A DNA stretch of 64,000 nucleotides from DATBSL01 sp964561785 (GTDB taxonomy: Bacteria; Acidobacteriota; Vicinamibacteria; Fen-336), in assembly GCA_964561785.1 (NCBI GenBank), contig CAZLRF010000026.1, forward strand, positions 1 through 64,000, in the 5' to 3' direction. Both the position numbers and the translations under genes were made by a program. Below the pieces are notes generated by a model. That model worked only from the letters and a program-made list of their open reading frames with translations, did no database searches and was not told the origin of the DNA. This document shows, one piece after another, positions 35,899-43,999 of this stretch (the first letter of the stretch is position 1; every line of letters starts with the position of its first letter).

Positions 35899-37610
35899 GG
35901 CCGTCGCTCCCTCTCGGCGGCCCGCGCGCCGCGGCCGCGCAGGGCCCGGCCCGGCCGGGCGCCCGTGTGCTCGCCGTCGCGCAGGACGACGACGCCGTTG
36001 ACGAGCACGTGGCGCACCCCGACCGCGTACTGGTGGGGGTCCTCGTAGGTCGCGCGGTCGGCCACGGTCGCGGGGTCGAAGACAGCCACGTCGGCGAAGT
36101 GGCCGGGCACGAGCCGTCCCCGGCCCTCGAGGCCGAGGTTCTCGGCCGGCATCGAGCTCAGCCGCCGCACCGCCTCCTCGAGGGGCACGAGCCCCTCCTC
36201 GCGGACGTAGCGGCCGAGGAGGCGGGCGAAGTTGCCGTAGGCCCTCGGGTGGGTCGAAGACTTGAGGAAGACGCCCTCGGGGGCCATCGAGCCCGCGTCC
36301 GAGCCGAACGCGACCCAGGGCAGGCGGACCTGGCGTCGCACGTTCTCCTCCGACATCTGGAAGAACACGACGCCGACGCGCGAGCCGTCTTCCACGACGA
36401 GGTCGAGCACCGTGTCCTCGGGCGTGCGCCCGCGCGAGGCGGCCACCTCGGCGAGCGTCTTCCCGGTGAGGGGCTTGAGCGCCTCGTTGCGGAAGGCGAC
36501 GAGCCGGATCCGCTCCGGCGAGCCGGCGAGGCGGCAGAGGTTCTCGAAGCCCGCGTTCTCCGCCCGCATCTCCCGGAGGATCCTCTCGCGGGTCGCGCCG
36601 TCGCGCAGCCTCGCGAAGACCGCGCCCCAGCCTCCCTCCCGGCTCCACGGCGGAAGGCACGCGTCGAAGCCGGTGGCGCTGGCGGTGTAGGTGTACATGT
36701 TGGCCGAGACGCGCAGGCCCTCGCGCCGCGCCGCCTCGATCCTCGCCACGACGCCTTCGAGCTTCGGCCAGTTCGCCTCGCCCGCCGCCTTGAGGTGGTA
36801 GATCTCGGCCGCGATCCCGGCCTCCCGCGCGACGCGGATCGTCTCCTCGACCGCCTCGAGCAGCCGGTTCCCCTCGCTGCGCATGTGCGTGAGGTAGCAG
36901 CCCCCGTGGCGCGCGGCCACCTTCGCGAGGGCGACGAGCTCCTCGTGCGAGTTGTAGGCATCGGGGGCGTAGATCAGCGACGAGCCGATGCCGAGGGCGC
37001 CGTCCTCCATCTCCCGCCGCAGCAGCTCGCGCATCGCGTCGAGCTGGGCGGGCGTCGCCCGGACGTCGTCGAGTCCCACCACGTGCTCGCGCAGGGTGCC
37101 CGTGCCCACCAGCGAGGCCACGTTCGGGGTCACCCCGCGCCGCTCGAGCCCCCGCAGGTACTCGCCGAGGGTCGTCCAGTCGATCTCGAACCTGAGGTCC
37201 CCCTGCATCGCGAGGCGCCTCTGCTTCATCGCCTCGCTCCAGGGTCCGTACGACTCGCCCTCCCCGAACACCTCGGTCGTCACGCCCTGGCGCACGTCGC
37301 TCTGCGAACGCGGGTCCGCGAGCAGGTCGTCGGTCGCCCAGGAGAGCACGTTCACGAAGCCGGGGGCGACGGCGAGCCCCGAGGCGTCGATGACGGCTCG
37401 CGCCGCGGCGGAGGACAGGTCGCCGACCGCCGCCACCCGGTCCCCGCGTACGCCGACGTCGGCCCGCCGCGGGGGGCCGCCCGAGCCGTCGTACACGGTG
37501 CCGCCGCGGACGACCACGTCGTAGGCGGGCGGCTCCGCCCCGCCGGCGAGGGCGGGCAGGAGGGCGAGGAGGGCTCCGGCCGTTCGGCGTCCGATCAGGG
37601 CTTCGGGCAA
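35895..37610 (-). CDS. D-aminoacylase-like amidohydrolase lacking the first metal motif
   Basis: A 571-residue exported protein (signal about 1-25). The N- and C-terminal beta-sandwich is clear (YDVVVRGGTVYDGSGGPPR; LVPGHFADVAVFDPATV). In the barrel, THMRSEGNRLLEAVEETI, AEIYHLKAAGEANWPK and VAFGSDAGSMAPEG match N-acyl-D-amino-acid deacylases. The usual HxH after PGF is replaced by PGFVNVLSWATDDLL, so one metal site is changed, as in a known subgroup of this family. TTG 37610 is supported by GGAGG 5 bases upstream. Activity may be D-amino-acid deacylation or a related amide hydrolysis. Confidence 0.82.
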   Translation of the reverse strand: MPEALIGRRTAGALLALLPALAGGAEPPAYDVVVRGGTVYDGSGGPPRRADVGVRGDRVAAVGDLSSAAARAVIDASGLAVAPGFVNVLSWATDDLLADPRSQSDVRQGVTTEVFGEGESYGPWSEAMKQRRLAMQGDLRFEIDWTTLGEYLRGLERRGVTPNVASLVGTGTLREHVVGLDDVRATPAQLDAMRELLRREMEDGALGIGSSLIYAPDAYNSHEELVALAKVAARHGGCYLTHMRSEGNRLLEAVEETIRVAREAGIAAEIYHLKAAGEANWPKLEGVVARIEAARREGLRVSANMYTYTASATGFDACLPPWSREGGWGAVFARLRDGATRERILREMRAENAGFENLCRLAGSPERIRLVAFRNEALKPLTGKTLAEVAASRGRTPEDTVLDLVVEDGSRVGVVFFQMSEENVRRQVRLPWVAFGSDAGSMAPEGVFLKSSTHPRAYGNFARLLGRYVREEGLVPLEEAVRRLSSMPAENLGLEGRGRLVPGHFADVAVFDPATVADRATYEDPHQYAVGVRHVLVNGVVVLRDGEHTGARPGRALRGRGARAAERERRP

Positions 37611-37643
37611 GGGGGCCTCCGCAGGCTCGCGGACGGAGGAATG

Positions 37644-38624
37644 CTAGCACGCGCGCCCGCGCGCGGCGCCCGGCGGGACCGGTGCGGCCCGGGACAGGCG
37701 CTCGCACAGGGCCCAGAGCGCCCGCCGCTCCCCCTCCCCCTCCCGCGTCCAGGGCAGCAGGTGGGTCGCGCGCGGCTCGCGGTCGAAGTAGAAGCGCCCC
37801 GTCTCGCGGGCGAGCCGCGGGCAGACGCACATCCAGACGACCGTGTCGGCCCCCTCCTCGGGGGTCCGCAGGCGCGCCGCCATCGCCCGGCGGAAGCGGG
37901 GAAGCGACGTGCGCACGGCGGGCGTGTCGGCCCAGCCGGGGTGCATGGCGTTGACGGTCACGCCGGTGCCGCGCAGCCGCTCCGCCCAGAGCTCGGTCAG
38001 GACGACGAGCGCCCTCTTGGCGTCGGCGTAGGCCGCCACCCCGTCGAAGGGGCGCGCGCGCCACTCCCAGTCGTCGAGGGAGAGGCGGCGGGCGTACATC
38101 CCGCCCGAGGCGACGTTCACGACCCGGGCCTCGCCCGCCGCGCGCAGGCGGGGCTCGAGGAGGCGGGTGAGCCGGTGGGGACCGAGCACGTTGGTCGCGA
38201 ACGTGAGCTCGAGGCCTTCCGACGTCTCCTTCCTCTCGTCGGGCAGGACCGCGGCGTTGTTGACGAGCACGTGGATCTTCCGGGCCGGGATCGCCTTCGC
38301 GGCGCGGCGCAGCGAGGCCGGCTCGGCCACGTCGGCCGTGACGAGGCGCAGCTTCCGGCTCCCGGTCTCCTGCCGCAGCGCGTCGAGCGCCGCCCGTCCC
38401 CTCTGCGCGCTGCGGCACAGGAGGTACACGTCCGCACCCCGCGCGGCGAGAGCGCGCGCGGTGGCGCGGCCGATCCCGGAGTTCGCGCCGGTCACGACCG
38501 CGGTGCGCCCCGCGAGGTCGACGTCGAGGTCCCCGGGCCGGAACGACGCGGCGTGGCGGCGGTAGCCGGTGCGGTCGAACGAGAGGACGATCGACGCGTC
38601 GAGGAGGCGGGAGACGAGGCTCAC
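37644..38624 (-). CDS. SDR of the DHRS12/retinol-dehydrogenase-like type
   Basis: A 326-residue protein. A 37-residue N-terminal extension (DASIVLSFDRTGYRRHAASF) precedes the Rossmann fold, as in DHRS12-like proteins. TAVVTGANSGIGRATA is the cofactor loop, LVNNAAVLP the NNA strand, NVASGGMYARRLSLDDWEW starts the active-site region with Tyr-Lys in AAYADAKRAL, and NAMHPGWADTPAV the HPG motif. The C-terminal part (FYFDREPRATHLLPWT) is also typical of that group. Substrate unknown. The GTG start overlaps the stop of the upstream membrane hydrolase (GTGA). Confidence 0.83.
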   Translation of the reverse strand: MSLVSRLLDASIVLSFDRTGYRRHAASFRPGDLDVDLAGRTAVVTGANSGIGRATARALAARGADVYLLCRSAQRGRAALDALRQETGSRKLRLVTADVAEPASLRRAAKAIPARKIHVLVNNAAVLPDERKETSEGLELTFATNVLGPHRLTRLLEPRLRAAGEARVVNVASGGMYARRLSLDDWEWRARPFDGVAAYADAKRALVVLTELWAERLRGTGVTVNAMHPGWADTPAVRTSLPRFRRAMAARLRTPEEGADTVVWMCVCPRLARETGRFYFDREPRATHLLPWTREGEGERRALWALCERLSRAAPVPPGAARGRAC

Positions 38625-39634
38625 GAGATGCCGAGCGCCCCGCGCCAGATGCGGCCGACGAGCTCCGAGGCCGGCGCGGGCAGCTCGCGGTCGAACCGCT
38701 CCCCCGGCCCCGCGGGCCGGCCGTCCGCGCCGAGGCGGACGCGCACGCCCCACAGCCCGTCCCGCGGCCGCCCGGGGAACCCGTAACGCAGGTCGTCGAT
38801 CTCGACCGCGGGACCGTCCGGCCCGTCCACGAGCCGCGGCGTCGCCTCCCCCATGGCGAACCACTCGAGGACGCGCGCCTCCTCGGTCGTCCGCGCCGCG
38901 TCGACGAGGGGGCCGCTCGCCGCGGTGAAGCGCTCCCACTCGATCCTCCTCGGGGCGACGACGCTCAGCCACCCGACCCGCACCTCGTCGCCGTCGCGGG
39001 CCACGATGCGCCGCAGCGGCAGCTGGAGGAGCGTGGGGTACGCGGCGACCCGCGCCGCGCGGACGCCCTCGGCGGCGAGCTGGGCCCGGGCGGCACTCTC
39101 CGCACGGTGGTTCACCGCGAGGCCGAGCAGGACGTACGCGGTCGAGACCACGAGCCCGATCGAGGCCGCCCGCGCGGCGAACGGCGTGGCCACCCCCCGG
39201 CGCCAGCCGAGGACGAGCCCCGCCGCGAGGACCAGGCTGTAGACGGGGTCGACGATCGCCACCGCGTCCCAGGCGAAGCGCTGGCGCGAGAACGGCGAGA
39301 GGAGCTGCGTCCCGTAGGTCGTGAACGCGTCGAGCAGGGGGTGGGTGAGGAGGGCGACCGCGGCGAGGCCCACCCAGTCGCGCAGGCGCCCTCCCCGCCA
39401 TCGCCACAGCAGGACGCCCAGGACCGGCCCCACGACGGGCCCGAACCACAGCGCGTGCGTCGGCCCCCGGTGCCAGATCCACTCGGCCATCGGAGACAGC
39501 GGGTTCGCCACGACGTCGAGGTCGGGCGCCATGCCGATCAGCGCCCCGAAGACCACGGCCTGCTTCCCGAGCGCCCGGCCGTAGAGCGCCTGGCCGAACG
39601 AGGCGCCGAGCAGCCCCTGGGTGAGGGGGTCCAT
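38621..39634 (-). CDS. YdjM/DUF457-type membrane-bound metal-dependent hydrolase
   Basis: A 337-residue integral membrane protein. MDPLTQGLLGASFGQALYGR, ALIGMAPDLDVVANPLSP, WHRGPTHALWFGPVVG and LTHPLLDAFTTYGTQLLSPF show the conserved Asp and His set of the LexA-regulated YdjM family; these probably bind metal and hydrolyse a lipid-linked substrate. A C-terminal soluble part (about 195-337) is longer than in YdjM itself. It begins with the base-sharing TGATG overlap after the YwaF-like gene. Confidence 0.8.
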   Translation of the reverse strand: MDPLTQGLLGASFGQALYGRALGKQAVVFGALIGMAPDLDVVANPLSPMAEWIWHRGPTHALWFGPVVGPVLGVLLWRWRGGRLRDWVGLAAVALLTHPLLDAFTTYGTQLLSPFSRQRFAWDAVAIVDPVYSLVLAAGLVLGWRRGVATPFAARAASIGLVVSTAYVLLGLAVNHRAESAARAQLAAEGVRAARVAAYPTLLQLPLRRIVARDGDEVRVGWLSVVAPRRIEWERFTAASGPLVDAARTTEEARVLEWFAMGEATPRLVDGPDGPAVEIDDLRYGFPGRPRDGLWGVRVRLGADGRPAGPGERFDRELPAPASELVGRIWRGALGIS

Positions 39635-40332
39635 CACCCCTCCCGCGCCACCCGCCACTCCTCGCGGAAAGGGAGGGCGAGCAGGTGGAAGAGAGCGAGC
39701 GCCACGAGCGCTCCCGTCGCGATGTAGACGGGCCAGGGCCCCATCCAGTCGAGGGGCGTCGCGACCGTCGGCTTGTGGCGCAGGTACATGAAGTTCGTGC
39801 CCAGGGCGAGGTTGACGAGGCCGGCCAGGGCCGCCCAGCCCGCCGTGATCCCGAAGACCCGCCACGGCGCCCCCGGCCGGGGCCGGTGGCCGAGGCCGAA
39901 GACGAGGAGGGCGGCGGCCACGAGCACGAGCCCGTGGAGGCCGAAGAAGACGACGAACTCCCAGCGGGGGAAGTTCCACGGCAGCTCGGGCGTGAGCATC
40001 GCGAGGAGGCTCCCCGACCCGGCCCAGAAGTAGACGACCTCGGCCGCCCGGCGGCCCGGCCGGACGAGAGTGAGGACGGCGAGGACCATCGCCGCGTCGC
40101 ACAGCTCGAGGGGCAGGAGCGTCGTCCAGGTGAGCCAGCCCTCGCGGGCGGCCGCCCCGAGCTCGAGGGCCACGAGGAGCACGATCGCCGCGGCGAGACC
40201 GAGCCGGGCGGCGGCGGCGAGGCGGGGACGGGCGCGGACGAGAAGGACGGCGGCCAGCGCGAGGGCGGCCGTCGAGCCGAGCGCTCCGATGTGCGCGGGG
40301 CCGAACGGGACGAACGGCGGAATGTCGCTCAG
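39634..40332 (-). CDS. YwaF-like (TIGR02206) membrane protein, probable CTG start
   Basis: A 232-residue protein with about six to seven helices. GPAHIGALGSTAALALAAVL, LPLELCDAAMVLAVLTLV, TPELPWNFPRWEFVVFFGLH and GTNFMYLRHKPTVATPLDW are TIGR02206/YwaF landmarks (conserved H, C, and the NFMYL..KP stretch). No ATG, GTG or TTG lies between the receptor stop and the first helix. A CTG at 40332 overlaps the upstream TGA as CTGA, exactly like the GTGA/ATGA junctions elsewhere in this operon, and is chosen as the start. Function unknown. Confidence 0.75.
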   Translation of the reverse strand: MSDIPPFVPFGPAHIGALGSTAALALAAVLLVRARPRLAAAARLGLAAAIVLLVALELGAAAREGWLTWTTLLPLELCDAAMVLAVLTLVRPGRRAAEVVYFWAGSGSLLAMLTPELPWNFPRWEFVVFFGLHGLVLVAAALLVFGLGHRPRPGAPWRVFGITAGWAALAGLVNLALGTNFMYLRHKPTVATPLDWMGPWPVYIATGALVALALFHLLALPFREEWRVAREG

Positions 40333-42680
40333 AAGCGGAATCGTACGCCGACCGACGGGAGGAAGGGGATGTTGGCCGACGGCTCGAGGACGAGGCGCGG
40401 GCGATCGTCGGGCGAGAGCGGGTCGTGCTCGAGGCGGGGGTCGATCTGGCCGGCGTTCGCGCGGTTCGTGGCGTTGATCACGTCGAGGTAGAAGAGCCAG
40501 CGGCCCGAATCGCCCCGCGGCTTCCAGGTGAGGCGCAGGTCGAGGCGGAAGAAGGCGGGAAGGCGGTCCGAGTTGAGGTTCGAGACGCCGCCCCGGTCGG
40601 GCTCGTACACGTAGCGGCCCTCCGCGTCGGTCGCCGGGACGAGCCTCCCGTCCCCCGCCTCCTCGGCGGCGACGCGAAGCCCGAGCACCGGGGTGAGCGG
40701 GAAGCCGGAGAAGGCCCGGGCCGTCGCGCCGATCTCCCACTTCGGAGACAAGCGCCACGACGCGACCAGCGTCGCGGCATGGCGGCGGTCGTACTCGAAG
40801 GGCAGCGTTCGGCCGTACTCCTCGCGCTCGGCCCGGCCGAAGGCGTACGAGGCCCAGCCCGACAGCCGCGACCCCGCGACCGGCCGCTTCTGGAGCAGGA
40901 CGTCGAAGCCCCAGGAGCGGCCGGCCGCGCCGTTCACGGGGAAGCTCGTGATGATGGCCTCGGTGGGCACGCTCGCCGCGAGCTCGGCCGGGAAGTCGTA
41001 GCGGGCGAGACGGGCGAGGCGCTCCTCGGGCGTCTCGAGGCGGCCGACGAGGAGGTCGTCGAAGCCCTTCCAGTAGCCCTCGACGCGCGCGCTGAGCCCG
41101 CGGGCGAAGTCCCGCTCGAGGCCGAGGACCGCGTGCGCCGCCCGCTCGTAGGCGAGCGAGCGCCCGAGGTCGCCGGAGAGGTCGAGGAAGTAGTCCGACT
41201 GGACGAGCTTCTCGTAGCCGGGGCTCTGGGTGAACAGCCCCCCGCCCGCCCGCAGCCGCGTGGCGTCGTCGAGCCGCAGCGTCGCGGCGAGGCGGGGCGA
41301 GAGGGTCGCGCGGCGGTTGACCCCGCTCCAGTCGAGGCGCAGCCCGGCCTCGAGCGAGAGCCGGGAGCTCGGCGACCAGCGCTCCTGCACCCACGCCCCG
41401 AACCGTGTGGAGTCGACGCTCGAGTCGAGGTCGCTCGGGAGCCCCGCCCCGCCCTGGACGCTCGAGCCGTTCGACGCGGAGGGGTTGCGGTCGCCGGCGA
41501 TCCGCCAGAGCGTCCGGGTGCGGAGCCGGTGGACCTCGAGGCCGGTGTCCACGAGATGGTCTCCCGCCTGGATCGCGAACTCCTGGCGTAGCGCGAGGTC
41601 CCGGACCTCCAGGTCCCGCGTGAAGTCCACGTCGGCCTGGCCGAAGCCGACGTCGTCGCTCGGGGCGTTCGACCGCAGGGCCTCGTTGCGGAACCGCGCG
41701 AGCGCCTCGATGTCGTCGGCGTTCACGTAGTACGACGCGATCGTGCGCGAGGTCGCGCGTCGGCCGAGCAGGCTCGTGAGCTTCACCGCGAGGAGGTCGT
41801 TGCGGGCCGCGGTCACGAAATCGCCCTGCTCCCCGGCGCGGTCGCCCTCGAAGAACGCGTCGGTCGCCTCGCGGCTCAGGAGGCCGAGGACCGTGAGGCG
41901 CGTGCCGGGGCGAAGGCTCCAGTCGAGGCGGCCCTGCAGGTCGCCGAAGGCGGGGAGCTCCGTGCCCACCAGGCTGTTCGCGACCAGGTCGTAGTACGTC
42001 CGGCGGCCGGTCAGGATCCACGAGCCCTGTTTCTCCCCCGGAAGGCGGCCCTCGAGGACCGCGTTCGCGTCGGTGAGGCTCACCGTGGTCGAGCCCCGCA
42101 GCCGGGCCTGGTCGTCGCCGGGCCGGTTCTCCACCACGAGGAGCGACGAGAGCCGGTCGCCGTACCTCGCGGAGAAGGCCCCCGCGTAGAGGTCGAAGCC
42201 GCGGACGGTCTCGGGGTTGAACGCGCTCGTGAGGCCGAAGAGGCGGTAGGGGTTGTGGATCTCGACCCCGTCCATGACCGTGAGGTTCTCGTCGGGGGAG
42301 CCGCCGCGCACGGAGAGGCGGCTGTCGAACTCGGTGGTGGCGGCGATCCCGGGCAGCGTCTGCAGCGTGCGGAAGACGTTGTCGGCCGTGCCCGCCACCG
42401 CCATGACCGTCACGGGGCGCACGGGCAGCGCGGCCGGCGTCTCGGCGCCCTCGGGCCCCGCGGCCACCACGTCGACCTTCTCCTCGAACCGCTTCTTCTT
42501 CTCGGGGGGAGGAGCCTCGGCGGTGGCCCCGTCAGAGGCCGAGGCGGAGGTCGCGAGGGCGAGGACGGACGCGAGCGCGAGGAGACGCGTCAGGCCGACG
42601 CGTGGGGAGGAAACTTCTCGGGTCACGCCAAAAGCTACGCGAAACCGCTTCGGAAAGTGCATCCGCTCGAGCGGGGTCAC
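40329..42680 (-). CDS. TonB-dependent outer-membrane receptor
   Basis: A 783-residue outer-membrane barrel. A signal peptide ends near LALATSASASDG. The plug is seen in FRTLQTLPGIAATTEFDSRL, SVRGGSPDENLTVMDGVEIH and GFDLYAGAFSARYGDRLSSL. Many amphipathic strands follow and the protein ends VGVRFRF with the C-terminal Phe required for barrel assembly. The ligand is unknown; carbohydrate or a metal complex is possible. The start is uncertain: GTG 42680 is six bases after the previous stop with AAGGA too close, and ATG 42662 or GTG 42626 would give a shorter leader. It is the natural client of TonB at 835. Confidence 0.87.
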   Translation of the reverse strand: MTPLERMHFPKRFRVAFGVTREVSSPRVGLTRLLALASVLALATSASASDGATAEAPPPEKKKRFEEKVDVVAAGPEGAETPAALPVRPVTVMAVAGTADNVFRTLQTLPGIAATTEFDSRLSVRGGSPDENLTVMDGVEIHNPYRLFGLTSAFNPETVRGFDLYAGAFSARYGDRLSSLLVVENRPGDDQARLRGSTTVSLTDANAVLEGRLPGEKQGSWILTGRRTYYDLVANSLVGTELPAFGDLQGRLDWSLRPGTRLTVLGLLSREATDAFFEGDRAGEQGDFVTAARNDLLAVKLTSLLGRRATSRTIASYYVNADDIEALARFRNEALRSNAPSDDVGFGQADVDFTRDLEVRDLALRQEFAIQAGDHLVDTGLEVHRLRTRTLWRIAGDRNPSASNGSSVQGGAGLPSDLDSSVDSTRFGAWVQERWSPSSRLSLEAGLRLDWSGVNRRATLSPRLAATLRLDDATRLRAGGGLFTQSPGYEKLVQSDYFLDLSGDLGRSLAYERAAHAVLGLERDFARGLSARVEGYWKGFDDLLVGRLETPEERLARLARYDFPAELAASVPTEAIITSFPVNGAAGRSWGFDVLLQKRPVAGSRLSGWASYAFGRAEREEYGRTLPFEYDRRHAATLVASWRLSPKWEIGATARAFSGFPLTPVLGLRVAAEEAGDGRLVPATDAEGRYVYEPDRGGVSNLNSDRLPAFFRLDLRLTWKPRGDSGRWLFYLDVINATNRANAGQIDPRLEHDPLSPDDRPRLVLEPSANIPFLPSVGVRFRF

Positions 42681-42686
42681 ATCCTT

Positions 42687-43136
42687 TTACCCGGGCCCCT
42701 CGACTCGCTCCCACCTGGCGCGCTCGACCCGCCAGGCCCCGGCCTTCTCGTCGACCACGTCGAGAGAGAACCGGTAGACCGCCTGCGGCGGGAGGAGCCC
42801 CTCGAGGCCGAACGCCTTGCGAGCCTGGCCGGAGAGCTCCACCACGCACTCCACGCGGGCGCTTGCTCCGTCGCGCTCCGTCTCGACCCCGTACACCTCG
42901 AGGGCCACGGTGTCGTACGCCGCGAAATAGCGCCGGAGCTGGGCCACGGCCTCGGCCCGGCCGATCGCGTGAAGCCCCTCGAAGCCGGGGGAGAGCCGCT
43001 CGGCGAAGCGGTCGGCGTCGCGCGCCTCGGCTGCCGCCTCCAGCTCGGCGAGCAGGGCCAGAACGGGGTCTGGCGGGGCGGACGAGCAGGCGGGCAGGAC
43101 GACCGCGGCGGCGAGGGCGAGCAGCGGCGCACGCAT
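42687..43136 (-). CDS. Lipoprotein with NTF2/SnoaL-like domain
   Basis: A 149-residue protein. The signal peptide ends in the lipobox LPAC at residue 17. The mature part, LLAELEAAAEARDADRFAER through LRRYFAAYDTVALEVYG and VECVVELSG, has the helix-helix-helix and curved-sheet pattern of NTF2-like domains. No catalytic residues stand out. It is the first gene of the leftward run, six bases before the receptor gene, and may assist the outer-membrane receptor. Confidence 0.72.
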   Translation of the reverse strand: MRAPLLALAAAVVLPACSSAPPDPVLALLAELEAAAEARDADRFAERLSPGFEGLHAIGRAEAVAQLRRYFAAYDTVALEVYGVETERDGASARVECVVELSGQARKAFGLEGLLPPQAVYRFSLDVVDEKAGAWRVERARWERVEGPG

Positions 43137-43201
43137 CGCCCGATTATGACCGCTGCCGCCTCTCTGGCAGACTGGGAGGCCACGGCAGGGAAAGGAGCGA
43201 G

Positions 43202-43936
43202 ATGGAGATCCTGAACCCGGAGCCTGGACGCGGGCGCAGCGGCCGGGGTGTCGCGATCGTCCTCGTCGTGCTCGCCGTGGCCGCCGCGATCGGCGTCGCC
43301 GCGTGGCTGCTCCTGCGCCGGCCGGCGGGCCCGAAGGCGCCGCTCCCGGCCCCGCGGGCCCGGGCGACGGCGAAACCCAGACCCACCCCCACGCCGACCG
43401 CCGCGCCCGAGGCGCGGCCCCGGCCCACCGCCGAGCCCCGCCCGGCGGCGGTCGCGAGGACCCTTCGGGTCGACTCGGACGTGCCGGGGGCCAACGTCTT
43501 CCTCGACCGCAAGTTCCTCGGCACGACGCCCGTGGAGACGCGAGACTTCGAGCCGGGGCCCCACCGGCTGAACGTCTCCGCCGAGGGCTACGAGATGTAC
43601 GGCGAGACCGTGGAGCTCGACGAAGGGAGCAACGAGGTCGTCGTCCGCTTCAAGGAGGTGCGGCTCGACGAGCGGGTCGACGTGGTCCACAAGCACGGCC
43701 TGGGCTCGTGCCGGGGCCGGCTGGTGGCTTCGACGGCCGGCCTCCGCTACGAGGCCGACGAGGCGGGCGACTCGTTCGACCTGCCGCTCGGCTCGCTGGA
43801 GCCGCTGCAGGTGGACTACCTGAAGAAGAACCTGCGCGTGAGGCGCAAGGGCGGGAAGACCTGGAACTTCACGGGCGAGCCGGACGCGCTGCTCGCCTTC
43901 CAGAAGGCGGTCGAGACCGCCCGCAAACGGATGTGA
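43202..43936 (+). CDS. Membrane-anchored PEGA-domain protein with PH-like C-terminus
   Basis: A 244-residue protein. One membrane helix (about 17-40, VAIVLVVLAVAAAIGVAAWL) is followed by a Pro/Ala/Arg linker (about 42-85). The PEGA domain (about 86-148) includes VPGANVFLDRKFLGTTPVET and HRLNVSAEGYEMYGETVEL. A C-terminal domain (about 155-240) with GRLVASTAGLRYEADEAGDS and a closing helix (LLAFQKAVETARKRM) looks PH/GRAM-like. It probably binds envelope material; no enzyme activity is expected. AAGGAG lies 4 bases before the ATG. It is divergent from the lipoprotein gene. Confidence 0.75.
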   Translation: MEILNPEPGRGRSGRGVAIVLVVLAVAAAIGVAAWLLLRRPAGPKAPLPAPRARATAKPRPTPTPTAAPEARPRPTAEPRPAAVARTLRVDSDVPGANVFLDRKFLGTTPVETRDFEPGPHRLNVSAEGYEMYGETVELDEGSNEVVVRFKEVRLDERVDVVHKHGLGSCRGRLVASTAGLRYEADEAGDSFDLPLGSLEPLQVDYLKKNLRVRRKGGKTWNFTGEPDALLAFQKAVETARKRM

Positions 43937-43959
43937 GGAGCGCCGGTCGTCCAACCCAT

Positions 43960-43974
43960 GGGGGCTCCGCCCCC
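43960..43974. repeat. GC hairpin between the PEGA and hemE genes
   Basis: GGGGGC-TCC-GCCCCC, a 6-bp stem with a 3-base loop. There is no T-tract, so it is not a canonical terminator, although it might slow transcription from the PEGA gene. Confidence 0.4.
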
Positions 43975-43999
43975 CGAACCCCCCGGGTGACATTCGAGT

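Noticed and set aside
43937..43999. GC hairpin as an intrinsic terminator after the PEGA gene.
   Set aside because: No T-tract follows and such GC hairpins are common by chance at this base composition; kept only as a low-confidence repeat.
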